Assembly (NCBI GenBank): GCA_009103225.1
Contig: RHPI01001037.1
Coordinates: 1,564,896-1,628,895, forward strand
DNA: 64,000 bases
Origin: Chlorokybus atmophyticus
Lineage: Eukaryota > Streptophyta > Chlorokybophyceae > Chlorokybales > Chlorokybaceae
Reading direction: 5' to 3'
Under the pieces are notes generated by a model. That model saw only the letters and a program-made list of their open reading frames with translations, ran no database searches and was not told where the DNA came from. This document shows positions 37,780 through 50,000 of the stretch, in pieces (the stretch's first letter is position 1; every line of letters begins with the position of its first letter). Both the position numbers and the translations under genes were made by a program.

Positions 37780-40340
37780 TCATATTCATGTAGTGTCGCC
37801 TGTTGTACATGCATTGTCGAATTCATTTTGATAACGTGATGAATTAGACTGATGATGTGGTGCAACACATGGCAACTTAGATAGTAGCATTAAACTTATG
37901 TGAGCATTGCCATTTCTGGCCCATTTGTGATAAACGCCTTTCTTCACTATTTTGGCTGTGTAGAAAATATGCAATGCTGTGCATGTGTCATTGTGTAAGT
38001 TCAACATGTGAGATGTCTGCTTATATTAGATGTTGTCATCACCTCCGCCACATAGCTATGCTTGCTCGCTTGCTGCTGGTATACTTGCACACACATGCGC
38101 CTACACTGCTCTCTCCCAAGGTATACTTGGGAGACACGAGCCTCTTTGCACCATGTCAACTTTACATGGCACATAGCCCAGCCCCTAGCCCTGGCTGTTA
38201 CGTAATTGCTAGCCGTGACTTTTGTGTTGGCCTGCTGCTTTGATCTGGTCTACTTGTTGTTGTTGCATTTTTATACCCTACACATCTTTTGACCTAGTTT
38301 TACACCGTTACTGTGAGTTACAATGCTCATCATCATATACACAATGCAATTTGTATGACCTTTCATTTGTTGTGTTTTGTGATTAAGCAGCATAACACAC
38401 TTACCAAATGTGCTAAGCCAGTACAACTGCAAAAATCGCTGATGGATATTGATAATATATGTTTCTGCGCTTATGAGATACAAGTTAAACATGTATGTCA
38501 TGGGCTGTGTGTGTGCTGTTTGGGTTCTGGAATTTGCTTGAGCTTGTGTGAGCTTGTGTGAGCTTGCATCTTTCACAAACATTCTTTGAGCGTGCCTAGC
38601 GCAGCTCTTATGTGATATATGTGGGTCACGTGATGACCTTAAGCTTGTTTATGAGCGAAAAAACCAGTAACGTGCACCAAAACTAAGCATTCACAACCAT
38701 AGTATACATACACAAGATTAAGTATTCAATGGTTGTTCGCTTGTATCATACAAGCAAGCGTTTTATTTTCCTACTACTTGTGATTCGTACATGTATATAC
38801 ACAATGTATATAAACCATTTATGTGTAACGCAACATGACATAACTCATTGCGTGCTATGGGTGAGGCAAACCCTTACTAACATTTTAAAACGAGTCTCTA
38901 ATTTTTGATCTTTATCTTCATTTGAAACCGTAGGTTAAACAACCCACGAAACATGATACAGCATTTCAAGCAGATGATAGACTTGTAAAAGACATGTGTC
39001 ATATGGTTATGACTAAATAATCATTTTTTGTTTCTTGCAAAATTTGTTTACTTGCATATAAACATATACTGACATAGGGTATAGCAATGAAAACCCCCAA
39101 CATGCACAAAAGACAAGCACAAGGACATAATCAACTCAAAGCGAATACGTACGTACATAACACCATTAACAATGTCAATTACAAAACTCATATAACACAC
39201 GGAACACCTCAACTCAATCTGGAATCAGGCTATGAGGCCCTGGGGCTTAATTTTATATTTATTTAAATGGTGATTCGCACACCGGAAACGTGGCGCGACC
39301 ACACATTCATAAACATTAAACATTTGCGTGTGTGCAAAAATCTGAATATTCACTACGCTTGCAAATAGTTACTACGCTTGCTAAGCGTGCTAGTTTGCAA
39401 AAGGTTGAAGTCACAATACATTTAAGATTATGTATTGTAATGTTGTAGTCATAATTTTGAGTTATAATTTTTAAAGTCGAATATCATGCAACTTGCATTT
39501 TGTAAAATTGCGTTATTGCATAAACATGTTTACTATGTAAACTATTAAATAAGTATGGATAGACTACTCTCATATAAAACTGCATAGACAATTGCATAGA
39601 TAATATAAAGGTAGTGTCTTTTATGCATGACTTAACATAAAAATCAAGCGAACTCAACTTTTATGGGAACAAGATTGCTTGCCTTATAAGAAAGATAAGG
39701 TAAACAATATCCACCTTTCATAATTTGCCATGAGATTGGTTGATCTTAACAACGCTTATTTTTAATGACACTTACATGTGCTATTACGCATATGCATTAA
39801 GGGGTAATGAGCGAAATTTTGCCTTAAGGTACTATAGCGCTTATAGCCCGTTCGTATCAAGATATAAGCATTGATGTATAATTTTAATTGGAGACAGTTC
39901 ATAACTTATGAATGGTGTATATATACATAACTTACAAAGTATATATAACATACATGACTTGGCCCGACGTACCGTAAACACAATATGCACCGTAATCATT
40001 TCGTTCATATATATATTATATCCTCACGGTATACAATCATTGCATACCGTGAAGCATAAGAATACATGTTGTTGAATGATTCGACAACATGTGCTCTTAT
40101 GCTATTGCTATCGCTATGAATAATGAATATTATTACAAGCCATGAATAATGTCTTATCTATTAATGTACAGTAAGTACGCGTCACTATACAAGGCACAAT
40201 ACAAACAATCTACGTGTCATGACTATATTTATTGCGCCAGATGTGCCATATGTAGTGCCTATGTAGTGTGTTTTTTTTCTTTGATTATTGTATTTTGGTT
40301 TGTTCTTTTTTAAACACATAGCGTGAACACAAGTACAATT
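37780..40340. other. AT-rich gene-free island
   Basis: About 2.5 kb clearly richer in A and T than the rest of the window, most strongly from 38600 to 40340. I see no exon-like frames there, and stops are dense in all frames. It contains two adjoining hairpins (40024-40103) and short AT runs such as ATATATATTATATCC. Could be an organelle-derived insertion, a matrix-attachment or origin-like region, or a worn transposon. The sequence alone does not decide. Confidence 0.6.
40024..40103. repeat. Two adjoining hairpins
   Basis: Hairpin 1 (40024-40052) has a 9 bp stem TCACGGTAT/ATACCGTGA. Hairpin 2 (40053-40103) starts on the next base, with AGCATAAG/CTTATGCT and ACATGTTGT/ACAACATGT stems split by a 3x3 loop. 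They lie inside the AT-rich island. Confidence 0.8.
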
Positions 40341-41180
40341 TGCTATTTTTACATTCGCATTTGCAATGCAAACACTCTGTTTTCCTTGCAGGCATAGCTT
40401 GAAAAGGCATCCATGGATGCATCAGGCAGTGCTGTTGGTTGCGAGCACAGATGCCTATTGCAGACGATCGTGCATGGAGCCATGCAATTTCGCTCTATTG
40501 TCATGCATCAACGCTTTCGCAGGTTTGGACGTACAGGTAGGTCCTAGCTTCATAGGAACATGAAACACAACTTAGCCGACTCCCAACTTTGCACTGCTCC
40601 CTTCTTTGTTACCGCTCTCCACCCTGCCTGTCCCCTGTCTGAGGATGTCATTCACCGCCGCCGCCGCCGCCGGCAGCACCAATCGCATCATCAAAATGCC
40701 ATGCCTGGCACCAGTCACGCATCACAACGACGAGATAAGCATGTCCTGCCGCTGCTGGAGACAAGCACTGCATGCATGTGCATGATAAAAGTTAGTGTTC
40801 TTTTGCGTAGGGTTAACACGGCGAAATAGGAAAAGTCGTGCATGTCTGAATGTAGGTGTCACGCATCACAGCTTGACTGAACCGCTGGCAGCAAAGGTAT
40901 ATAAGACAGTGCCACTGGTTAGTGCAGTGCATACTGTTCAGTGCTTATGTCCGAGAACTGGTTCTACACGGGTGAGGCGCTTGCGTCAGTGCGTATTGTG
41001 TACAGCTGTGCATGCTGTCTGTGTGTGCATGCTGGTGGTGGACTCAGCTGTGGCAATTCAGCTGCAATGTAGGCACTGCGCAGTGGCCAAGCAGTGCGTT
41101 TGTCCAGTGCGACTGTGTTCTGGTTTTGGCTCATGCTTCAATGCTTGTTGACTATGTGCTGGCACTGTGCAGCCAGCAAG
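40341..41180. other. Upstream region of the monooxygenase gene
   Basis: GC content returns to the window's norm. Open stretches at 40366-40830 show no resemblance to known proteins. The promoter of the downstream gene should lie here. Confidence 0.35.
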
Positions 41181-42721
41181 ATGAAGGGCGCGTCTCTCTT
41201 GGTGTTGGCAGCGCTCTTGGCAACACTGGCGGCAAACGTTGAGGTGGCGAGTGCGCATGGCTACATGGCTTATCCTGCCACACGTGGCTGCATGAGCTTC
41301 CTCGGCTGGCCGCAGGTGATTGCTCTCTTGCTAGTTGCCTTGCTCGAGTCAGGTTTGCATGCACTAGTGCCAGCACTTGCTGTAGTTGTGAAGACTGGTC
41401 ACTAGTCAGCAAGTCACTGTCGCAAGAGTACGTGACACAACCATGCATGACTTGCCAGAGTTTATGGTTGCAGTTCTGACCATTGGCTGGCCAACAGGTG
41501 CCTCCAAACTACTGTTGCTTCTGTAACAACGGTAAGTGCCCAGCTTGAATACGCTTGGTACAACCGTCACCAAGTGCTTTACAGCCGGCATCAACTCTGC
41601 TGTAGGGTTGCTAGTGCGCAGCCTCTCTGTTCAATGCTGCATGCACGATGTGACCATGTGTCACCGGGTGCTACAGTGCCACTGACAGCGTGTCCGTGCA
41701 GCGGGAGGAGTTGGGGTGGTGGGTGCTGCGGACCAACATGGCTTGTGTGGTGACCCATACAGTGGGCCACAGGAGCACATGGTAAGTGAGTTTGGCATGT
41801 ACGCGCACACGTGACAGCTAGAGCACAAAAGGACTATTCCTCCACGCTGCACACGCTTCACTCAACTTGGCTGACCTATGTTGCCACATGCTTCGCAGAG
41901 TCCGGATGGTCAATATGCGCTGGGCATCATCGTAGCAACCTTCAATGCAGGAGACGTCGTGGACATCCATATCAAGATCACGTCCCACCACATGGGCGCG
42001 TTTGAGTTTTACCTTTGCCCCCTGTCTGATCCCAGCCTCCAGAACGACGCCACTCAGGTGATTGGTACAGGTGGTTGGCTGGCATATGTTGATGTGGTTG
42101 CTGGGATTGCAGTAGTCGTGTGCCACATAACGAGTCACCAAGCATTTCCAAATGCCAGTAGCTGTGTGCAATACTCTACACAGCACTCCATGTGAAGCAA
42201 CTGTTGCTTTGCTTCTGTCAGGCTTGCCTCGACCAGCACGTGCTGAACAGAGCTGATGGCAAGGGCACTCTGTGGTTTCTGCCAGCCGCACCCCCGGCTT
42301 CTCAGGCAACTTACTATATGCAGTACAACCTTCCTGATGGTGTAACCGCACAGCGCGCTGTGCTGCAGTGGCACTACATTGCTGGCAACAGGTACGATTC
42401 TGTTTATGTCCGTCATGCTGCTTGCACTCACAATAAGCTGTTTGAACAGAGCGCTCAGCACAACTGATGTTGCACGCATAATGTACTTGTCGTCAACAGG
42501 GACATTCTGGTCTGCATGTACTCAATCATATATACCAGCACATGTGCAGCATTAACGCCGTGGCTGCAACTGAAGACATGCCTTGTGCTTGCAGTTGCAA
42601 CCAGCAGTCCTGGCTGGCCATGGATACGTCTCCTGGTTCAATCGTGCCCAACCTCAACATATGCGACAGCAACTACGTTGCCGAGCAGTTCTGGAACTGC
42701 GCTGACATTGCCATCCAGTAG
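41181..42721 (+). CDS. AA15-like lytic polysaccharide monooxygenase, secreted
   Basis: Six exons with matching phases: 41181-41315, 41498-41531, 41702-41781, 41899-42057, 42222-42391 and 42595-42721 (stop TAG). The signal peptide (MKGASLLVLAALLATL...) ends at ASA, so the mature protein begins with His (HGYMAYPATRG). This N-terminal His is one half of the copper 'histidine brace'. The second His lies in ITSHHMGAFEFYLCP. Other family marks are GLCGDPYSGP, WHYIAGN and EQFWNCADI near the end. Enzymes of this type oxidatively cut chitin or cellulose outside the cell. About 230 residues, the normal catalytic-domain size, with no carbohydrate-binding module. Family AA15 is my best match; AA10 is less likely. 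Confidence 0.85.
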
Positions 42722-44441
42722 GTGCCGTGTGAGACCGTCCGCCTGGAACTCGTTCCGGACTTTCCATTGCCTGTACTTCCCATCGCCTGAATTGTGACTA
42801 ACCTGTCCTCTTCAAGCAATGTCTTGCTGTTCTTTTTTATAGCAATAGACTGAAACACTTGTAGCTGTGGCTGGCAGTGTGCTCAACTCTTTGCTAGGTG
42901 CCCCGTTCTGTGTAGTAAACTGTGGTCGTTATGCGTTCCTCCCTTGCAATACTTTTGCTCGTGTCAACCCACTGGCTGCACAAGTTATCATATCATGTCA
43001 TCATAGTTGCTTGCACTGAAGTACTGGAGCGCCAGTGCCTCAGTGTAGAGCAACATCACCTTCACATACACCTCTAGACCTAATCTCAAAGGTTCATTGA
43101 AAGCATTCACTGTGCCGCAATGTCATTGTATACTTGCAATCTGGGATTTTAGGCATTTGAGAAAGCCTAGGTCAAAACAAGTCTGCTGTGCTGTATTGCG
43201 GTGTGTACAGCACTCAATGTACTGCGCGGGAGACACAAGCACCAAGCTTGGTGCCATCATAGCGGCAGTACAGCGCCTTGACACAGTGTGACCCTTCCTA
43301 CCTCGGCTACCAGACCATGCTTGCTTGCTAGCTTGTGTGTGCCTGTGACTGCTGGCTGCTGTGAGCACGGACTGCATGCTTGCATTCTTGCAGATATGAC
43401 TCATACCCTATGCTTGGTGTCGTTGCTGTTGTGCTGGCAGTGCTTAAAGGCCAACCCTATGGTGCTTGCGGTGGCTCACATGGCTCTGCTGCTTTCACCT
43501 GCTAAGGTTTCAGTTGCTTTGTGCTCGGCAATAATCCATCATGACTGCACTGTGCACACAGCAACAGGTATGCAGCGATGCCACATGCATCTAGCACAGG
43601 TTACAGCAATAGTTGTGGCTGTTTGTGGCTGTAGGAAAAACTTGCTCCTCACCGCTTGAATGGGTGAGGGTCAACACAGGCGTGTTGTGTACAGGATATG
43701 CGCGAAAAAAATTGGCGACATGCATGACGTCAAACAGCATAGCATACCAACCAGCATGCAAACAGAGTCACATACACCACCACCGGGCTATATTTACTGC
43801 CTGCCTGTTTACCTACCACACTACCCTACGTTAGACCTCCCCGTTAGGCATGCATACATGCGTTTTGTTGGTTAATTACCTGTGCAACACACGAGCAGCA
43901 GCGTCAACCACGTTAGTCCAGGAACAGCGTAACAGCAGAAGGCACCATGCAGCACACACCCTCTCCCGCCCTCTCTCCCCCTCTCCCTCAGTCTCCTTCT
44001 CTCCCTCTCCGTCTGTCCCTCCCCCTCCTCCTTCCCCACTTCTTCTTCCCCCGCTCTGCCTGCTCTCTGTCCTCCGCCTCCCCCTCCTCCTGCTGTCACT
44101 GTGTAGGCTCGACTTAAACCCAGATGCGTAAACTGTGTGAGGCGCACACATCACCTCCTACAGCAGTGCTCATCTCTGGTTGCCACATGCAGTGTGCTGG
44201 TGTAGATTGTATGTTATGCGCATTACATGGTCGATTATCTCAAATGAACTCCCTGAAGTACCAGAACATCTAGCAGGACCAATAAGTCATGCCAAGTACG
44301 CATTGCACCTCTACATCGCAAGAGCACCGTCCGAGTTAGACAATATTGTAAGGCTCGCTAGTGTGCAACATCACACGTTGGAATGCTGTGACCTTCAGCT
44401 GCAGGACCAAGTCTGATGCGTGCGGTGTCAACTGATGTGGT
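42722..44441. other. Convergent intergenic region, no gene
   Basis: Lies between two convergent stops. It holds a copy of the short dispersed repeat (about 43780-43870) and a 120-base CT-rich run (43965-44095). Open stretches show no known family. Confidence 0.4.
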
Positions 44442-46881
44442 CTATATCCTTGCACGCATCGCCACCCACAACTCCTGCAAGTCCACATTCCCTCCACACA
44501 GTATGACACCAACCTTCCTCACCTGACAAGCAGCACATGATGTCAGGGTCAACATGATGCAATCGAGCCGATCGTGATGAAGTGACAGCTTTCCCACAAC
44601 ATTCTCTTACATGTTGCCGCAGCCGGAACTCCTTGAACTCATCAGACAACACAACCGCTAGTCCCGCTGCACCGCTGGGCTCAACAACCACCTTCAGCCT
44701 TTCGTATATTAAACTCATGGCACTCACAACTTGATCATCGGTCACAGTCATGACCGCATCCACAACGTCCCTCACAACAGGCCTGTCATAACAACAACGC
44801 CATGAGCACATTTACATCAACATCAACCATAATAGATATACCCACCACTCCCCTACCAGGTGAGGTCGCCCAGGTTGCCGCGTAACCCGTCGCAGATGGT
44901 TTTCGGGTTTGCCATGGATACCAGCTCCCCGGCCCGTTTGGATCGCGCCGCGTCGTCTGCTCCATACGGCTCGGCTGCTACCACCTGAGCAGCCCCTGTA
45001 AAGAACGGCTTGCCAACTCCACACACACTTGCACATGCAATGTTGTTGGTTGTCACATCTTGGCTCAGGGCAGATCAGCTGTTGAATAGGACACTAGGCA
45101 AAGATGCAGTAGCAACAGGTCTGACCTTAATCCTTGGGTTCAGTCCCTTGGCAGCCAACGCTATACCGCTGATCATGCCGCCACCTGCCCAAAGATGGAA
45201 GCATCTAGGCAAAAACCTTGCATACGCGCATGCACACATGCGTGTACACAGGTATACAGATACATGCAACCGTCGTAATGACACAAGCATGCACGTGTAG
45301 GTAGAAACATACGTGCTGCAAGTCAACACGGTTCATAGTACCTGCACGCACATGCGCATGTGCGTGCAGGTACTTGCACAACTGTTGACCACAACAACCA
45401 TAACTGACAACCCTATACAACACCATGACTTGCCACCCTCCCTCACCGCTGATGGGCACCACGACCGCGTCCATATCCCCGACCTGCTCCCTCATCTCCG
45501 TCGCGATGGTCCCCTGTCCCGCGATGACGTCGCGGTGGTTGTACGGCGGCACCAGCGCGGCGCCGCGGTCGCGACGGATCAAATCCGCCGACGTCTCGCG
45601 CGCACGCAGAGTCGGGGCGCAGTGGACAAGCTGAGCACCGTAGCCCAATATCGCATCCTGTGGAGGATAGCGTGTATATGTGCATGCATCTACACTGTTG
45701 TGTGGTTGTACTCGTGTTGACAGACGAGTACAACAGTACAACGGTGCTGTACGCGTGTAGAGGCATATAAGTACAAGCCCGTGCACGCGTGTACACTTTA
45801 CTCTACAGCCATGGAGGTTTGGTAGTTTTCACTTCACCTACTGTCAGCGGCAACTGATTATTATGGTCACGCCACGCAAGTCCTGATGTGCTACATGTAC
45901 CTGCTTGACTCGCGGCGTGTTGGATGGCACCACCACCCAGGCCGGTATGCCCCTCACGCGCGCCGCCAGCGCAACCGCCTGGCCGTGGTTCCCGCTGGCG
46001 AGGCGGGGAAGGAGAGGTTGGTTTGCAGAGAGAGTTGCAAGAGTTCCAACTTACACAACTCAAAGCGCAGGACCCAGTTGTACAATATATGATCTCTTGG
46101 CAAAGTGCAAACACGCATGCACACGCACGCGCACATGCAAACATGCATGCTCACGCAGACACAGACACGGCACATACACACGTGCATAAGTACGCACGCA
46201 CACATGCATACAGACACACGCGCGCACGCATGCATGTACGCGCTTACAAACCTGCACGCGCATGTACAAAGCAGAACGCCACACATAAATGTCATACCTG
46301 CTGTGCGTGACGACTCCACGCGCTGCGTCCTCGTCGCTCAGACTCATGACAGCATTGCAGGCGCCGCGGAACTTGAACGAACCGCTGCGCACAACCCAAG
46401 TGAGAATCAACCATAGCTTGAGTAAACGGATACCAATCTACCAGGAAGAACGAAAAGGACACAAGATAACTGTAATTGGAATTAGACATACTGCAAGTGC
46501 ATGTGTGCATGCATGCGACATGCAAGACAACTGACCTGTTTTTACTAACGAAGTAAGGGCATCAATGTTTGTTGCAGGCTCAAAACACTCGATATGTTCC
46601 ATGTATGCAGTGATTACACTGCCTTCGACATGCAAACAGTCACAAAGCTCGTTCAAAGTCACATGCATGTGTCCTTTGCACAAGGCTCACGTTTTCTGAA
46701 ACGTCTCGCATTTGAAGAACAGTTGCACACCCTCGCCACCATCGCCGCCGCTGGCCAGGCGGTCGAGCGACTCGCTGGTCAGCACGGGCGTAAGCTTGAC
46801 ATGCGGCCTGATACGCTCCGCCGCCTGCCTGATGGACTCCAGAGACGCAGCGTAGCCGTCGAACGACGACGGCGACGCCAT
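44442..46881 (-). CDS. Serine racemase / serine-threonine dehydratase (PLP fold type II)
   Basis: About eight exons. Start chosen at 46881 (MASPSSFDGYAASLESIRQ), though an in-frame start at 46974 would add an Ala-rich leader. Motifs in order: LTPVLTSESLD; SGSFKFRGACNAV with the PLP lysine (near 46370); SGNHGQAVALAARVRGIPA (near 45990); YNHRDVIAGQGTIATE (near 45540); a GGGMISGIALAAKGL glycine loop (near 45180); AAEPYGADDA (near 44980); VEPSGAAGLA (near 44680); KVGVILCGGNVDL (near 44510). No ACT regulatory domain follows, which favours serine racemase or a short dehydratase over biosynthetic threonine deaminase. The reaction is L/D-serine interconversion or dehydration. It starts 192 bases from the divergent coiled-coil gene. 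Confidence 0.85.
45337..45374. repeat. 38 bp perfect palindrome
   Basis: The left half, 45337-45355 (AGTACCTGCACGCACATGC), is followed at once by its exact reverse complement. It lies in an intron of the serine racemase gene within a (CA/TG)-rich area. Confidence 0.9.
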
Positions 46882-47073
46882 GCCTCCCACCACCGCCGCC
46901 GCCGCCGCCGCCGCCGTTCCAAGGACGACACCGTATCTCAGACACGGGTTAGCTACAAGCTGTGTCCGAGGCACGATTGTAGTTCATTATGCACTCCCAA
47001 AATAGAATCAAGATTAGGGTTCCAAGCAATAGACTCCAATGTTTGTTGCTTGGCGGCGGCGGCGGCGGCGGCG
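46882..47073. promoter_or_regulatory. Short divergent promoter region
   Basis: Only about 190 bases separate the starts of serine racemase (-) and the coiled-coil gene (+). It contains GCC/GGC triplet runs on both sides. A shared promoter is inferred from the spacing. Confidence 0.45.
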
Positions 47074-50000
47074 ATGGTGAGGCCATGGGGGAGCGCCACG
47101 TGGCAGGGTGGGGAGGGTGCGGAGAGGATCCATAATGCAGCGCAGGTGGCGCAGGCGGTGGATCTCGGCAGCAAGACTGTAGGCCATGCAACCGGCGACA
47201 GGAGCGGCCTGGCCAAGCTGCTGAAGCTCAAGGTCAGCTGCTTTGCTTTGCATTGTGTGTGTTATTTAGTTACAAGCGTGGCCTTTGTTATGCCAATGAA
47301 ACAGCATTGAGGAGTCATGCTTGTTGTGACTTCATTAACCTTCATCCGTCCACTCGCAACAGTATGCCGCGGGTGAGCGAGCATACTTGTACTGTCTTTA
47401 CTCACAAGCAACTCAAAGCAAACAGCCTTAATTCAGGAAACGTTTAGTTAATTGGTAAGTTAGATACACAAGCTACCAACTAGGTAACTCCGCAAGCAGG
47501 CAGGCCCAATGCACACAATACCACCGTTGAACACTTGTTGCTATTGCTGCTCTCAAATCAATGCCACATGGCAGTTGCTGTTTAACAGCCCTGGCATCAA
47601 TGCTTTGGCGAGCGTGTTCATAGTAGTCACCACTTGCGTTCAAGGTATGACAGCCCCAATCAACAACGTGTCCTGGCCGAATCTTGTTGATGAGACGAAT
47701 GTTGATTTGGATCGTCCTTGTCATCATTATATCATTGTTGTCAGTGTTGTCACGAGTGTGTTGAATGCCAGGTGGACATCTTTGCAGAAGAACTCCGAGT
47801 GGCCCGTGAGTTTAACGATGGTATGTGATTACACATGCATACAACTCAAACATGTTGAAGTCGATCAACACCTCCTGTTGTACTTGACAGTCATGAGCTT
47901 GTTTTGCCTGATGGGATGTTATTGTTTGTTGTCAATCGTTGAATACGTCATTGCAGCTGTCCAGTCGCTCCTCCAAGAACAAGCGCGGCGCAAACAAAGC
48001 CACGCGCACCACAATGTCACCCACACTCACACGCATACCAACAGTAACAACAGCCACACCCCCACCAACATCAACACCAGCTCCACCTTCCCACACAACA
48101 GTGCTGACCAAACGCATAGCGACAGCAACCACAACAGCAACATGGCACCGAATTCAGCCCAGCGCATGCGACGTTTTCTCGCACGCACGTACAGCAGCAC
48201 CAACAACGACGCAACCAACACCACAACTGCCGCGTCACCGACAGCACAAGCAGCGACACACACAGGTTTGAAGCAGCGGATACATCATGACAATGATTAC
48301 ACACAGTTAACACGACTGTTGGGTTCTTGTTTGTGTATTGAGTGGCAATACTTTGCAATAGACTTTGAAAGGGCCGGCAGCGAGAGGGAGAGTTTCTATT
48401 CCAACATTATCATGACTCTGGCGGCTCAAGACTTGGGTATGTGTGATAGTGACTGCTTGCGTCCAGTATGGCGTTCTTCTTCCCATCAGTCCAATTGAGT
48501 GTTGCGTGCAGAAGAGCGCAAGCGGCGTGCTGCCGCCCAACAACAACAACATCAACAACAGCAGCAGTTCCAACAGTCCTTTCGCAGTGGTGACGGCGGC
48601 AACCTCACAGAGAAGCTTGTTGCTACACTGACAGAGAAGCTCAACAACTCGCGCTACAAAGAGCAGGTGTGGTCTTGCATGCTTTGCTCGTGAACATGTG
48701 CAGGCAACCATACATCCTTGAAGACGTTGGCGTTGTTGTTTGTTGTATCTCCATGAGCACAGCACACAAACCGGAAGAAATAGTGTAAAGATAGAAACTG
48801 CGTAAAGTTATGCTGGTGGTGTTTACCTTTGTGTGTGGCGTGCAGTCGTATGCCAGCACGCTTGCGCAAGCAGACAAGGTGCTGCGCGCTTCGGAGGCGC
48901 GCAATGCTGAACATTTGCGTCGCCAGCGGGTGAGAGAGTGTTGCCCACTCCATGCTAATGACCCATCAATATCACATGGATAGAGCTGCCAGTTGAATAA
49001 ACCCCTTGTTTCAAGGAATGTGAAGACCAGATTGCAGCGATGACCAAGGGAGGCCACAGCATGAAGCAGGTGTGTGGCACTGAACACAACATCACCACAT
49101 CATGCATGCAGACTTGCGTGTGTGCCGAAGCTGCATGTCAAGCAGTTACTTGAGCGCACATTGATACATTGATGTTGTGGTCTGCAGGAGCTGGAGACAG
49201 CGCTCTCAGCTGAAAATGCACAGCAAGTCAGTGCTGCCGATGCGTGATTACATGTCTATATAACACGTTGCCTAACAGCGCAACTCACCCTCACCCTCCT
49301 CCTCAAGGCTATGGCGGAGCAACTGAAGAGCCGTATGCAGGCGCAAGAGAGGGACCTCATCGCTCAGAATCTGGTGTGGCAGGTGCGCAGCTTTAGTTAT
49401 ATTCTGCCATGGTTATCTTGATTGCAAGCAAGTGTTCATGTCCACGTAAGCATCAGCAACGAGAGTCTGATAAGGTATATATGGCAGGAAAAAGAGCGCG
49501 CTTGGCAGCGCGACAAGGCTGTGGCTGCGCGCAAACATACTGAGCTGATGGAACTGAGGGTGAGCACCAACTGTGATTGCTTCCTGCTCAAGCACAGTCA
49601 GTTATGTGGCTTACAGGATCTGGCAATGATGTGGCTTACAGGATGCTATGAAGGTTTTGACTGTTCAATTGGAGCGCTCTGAGCGCGATCGGGTGCAAGA
49701 ACGAAGCCACGCGCAATCAGAGCTGGCGGACCTGCAAACGGCGGTCAAGCGCATGCAGTCCGAGATTATCGATCAACAAGCTACCCACCGCGAGAGCGAA
49801 GACATCATCGAGGCGAAGAGCCGCATCGACGAGATGAGTCGACAGAGGACGAGTCTCGAGGAGGAGCTCGCAAAAGGCAAACTGGTCACTATGAACATGG
49901 AACTGGAATTGCAAACTGCTCGCGTGCAGCTGGCAGAGGCGCAATCTCAGTCCCAGTCCCAGAATTTACATGTTGATCATGAGATGGAACTGACCGCAGT

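Noticed and set aside
47509-48498. Single 329-residue open frame
   Set aside because: Only 47957-48265 within it is coding. The rest spans introns of the coiled-coil gene, as shown by phase-matched exons on each side.
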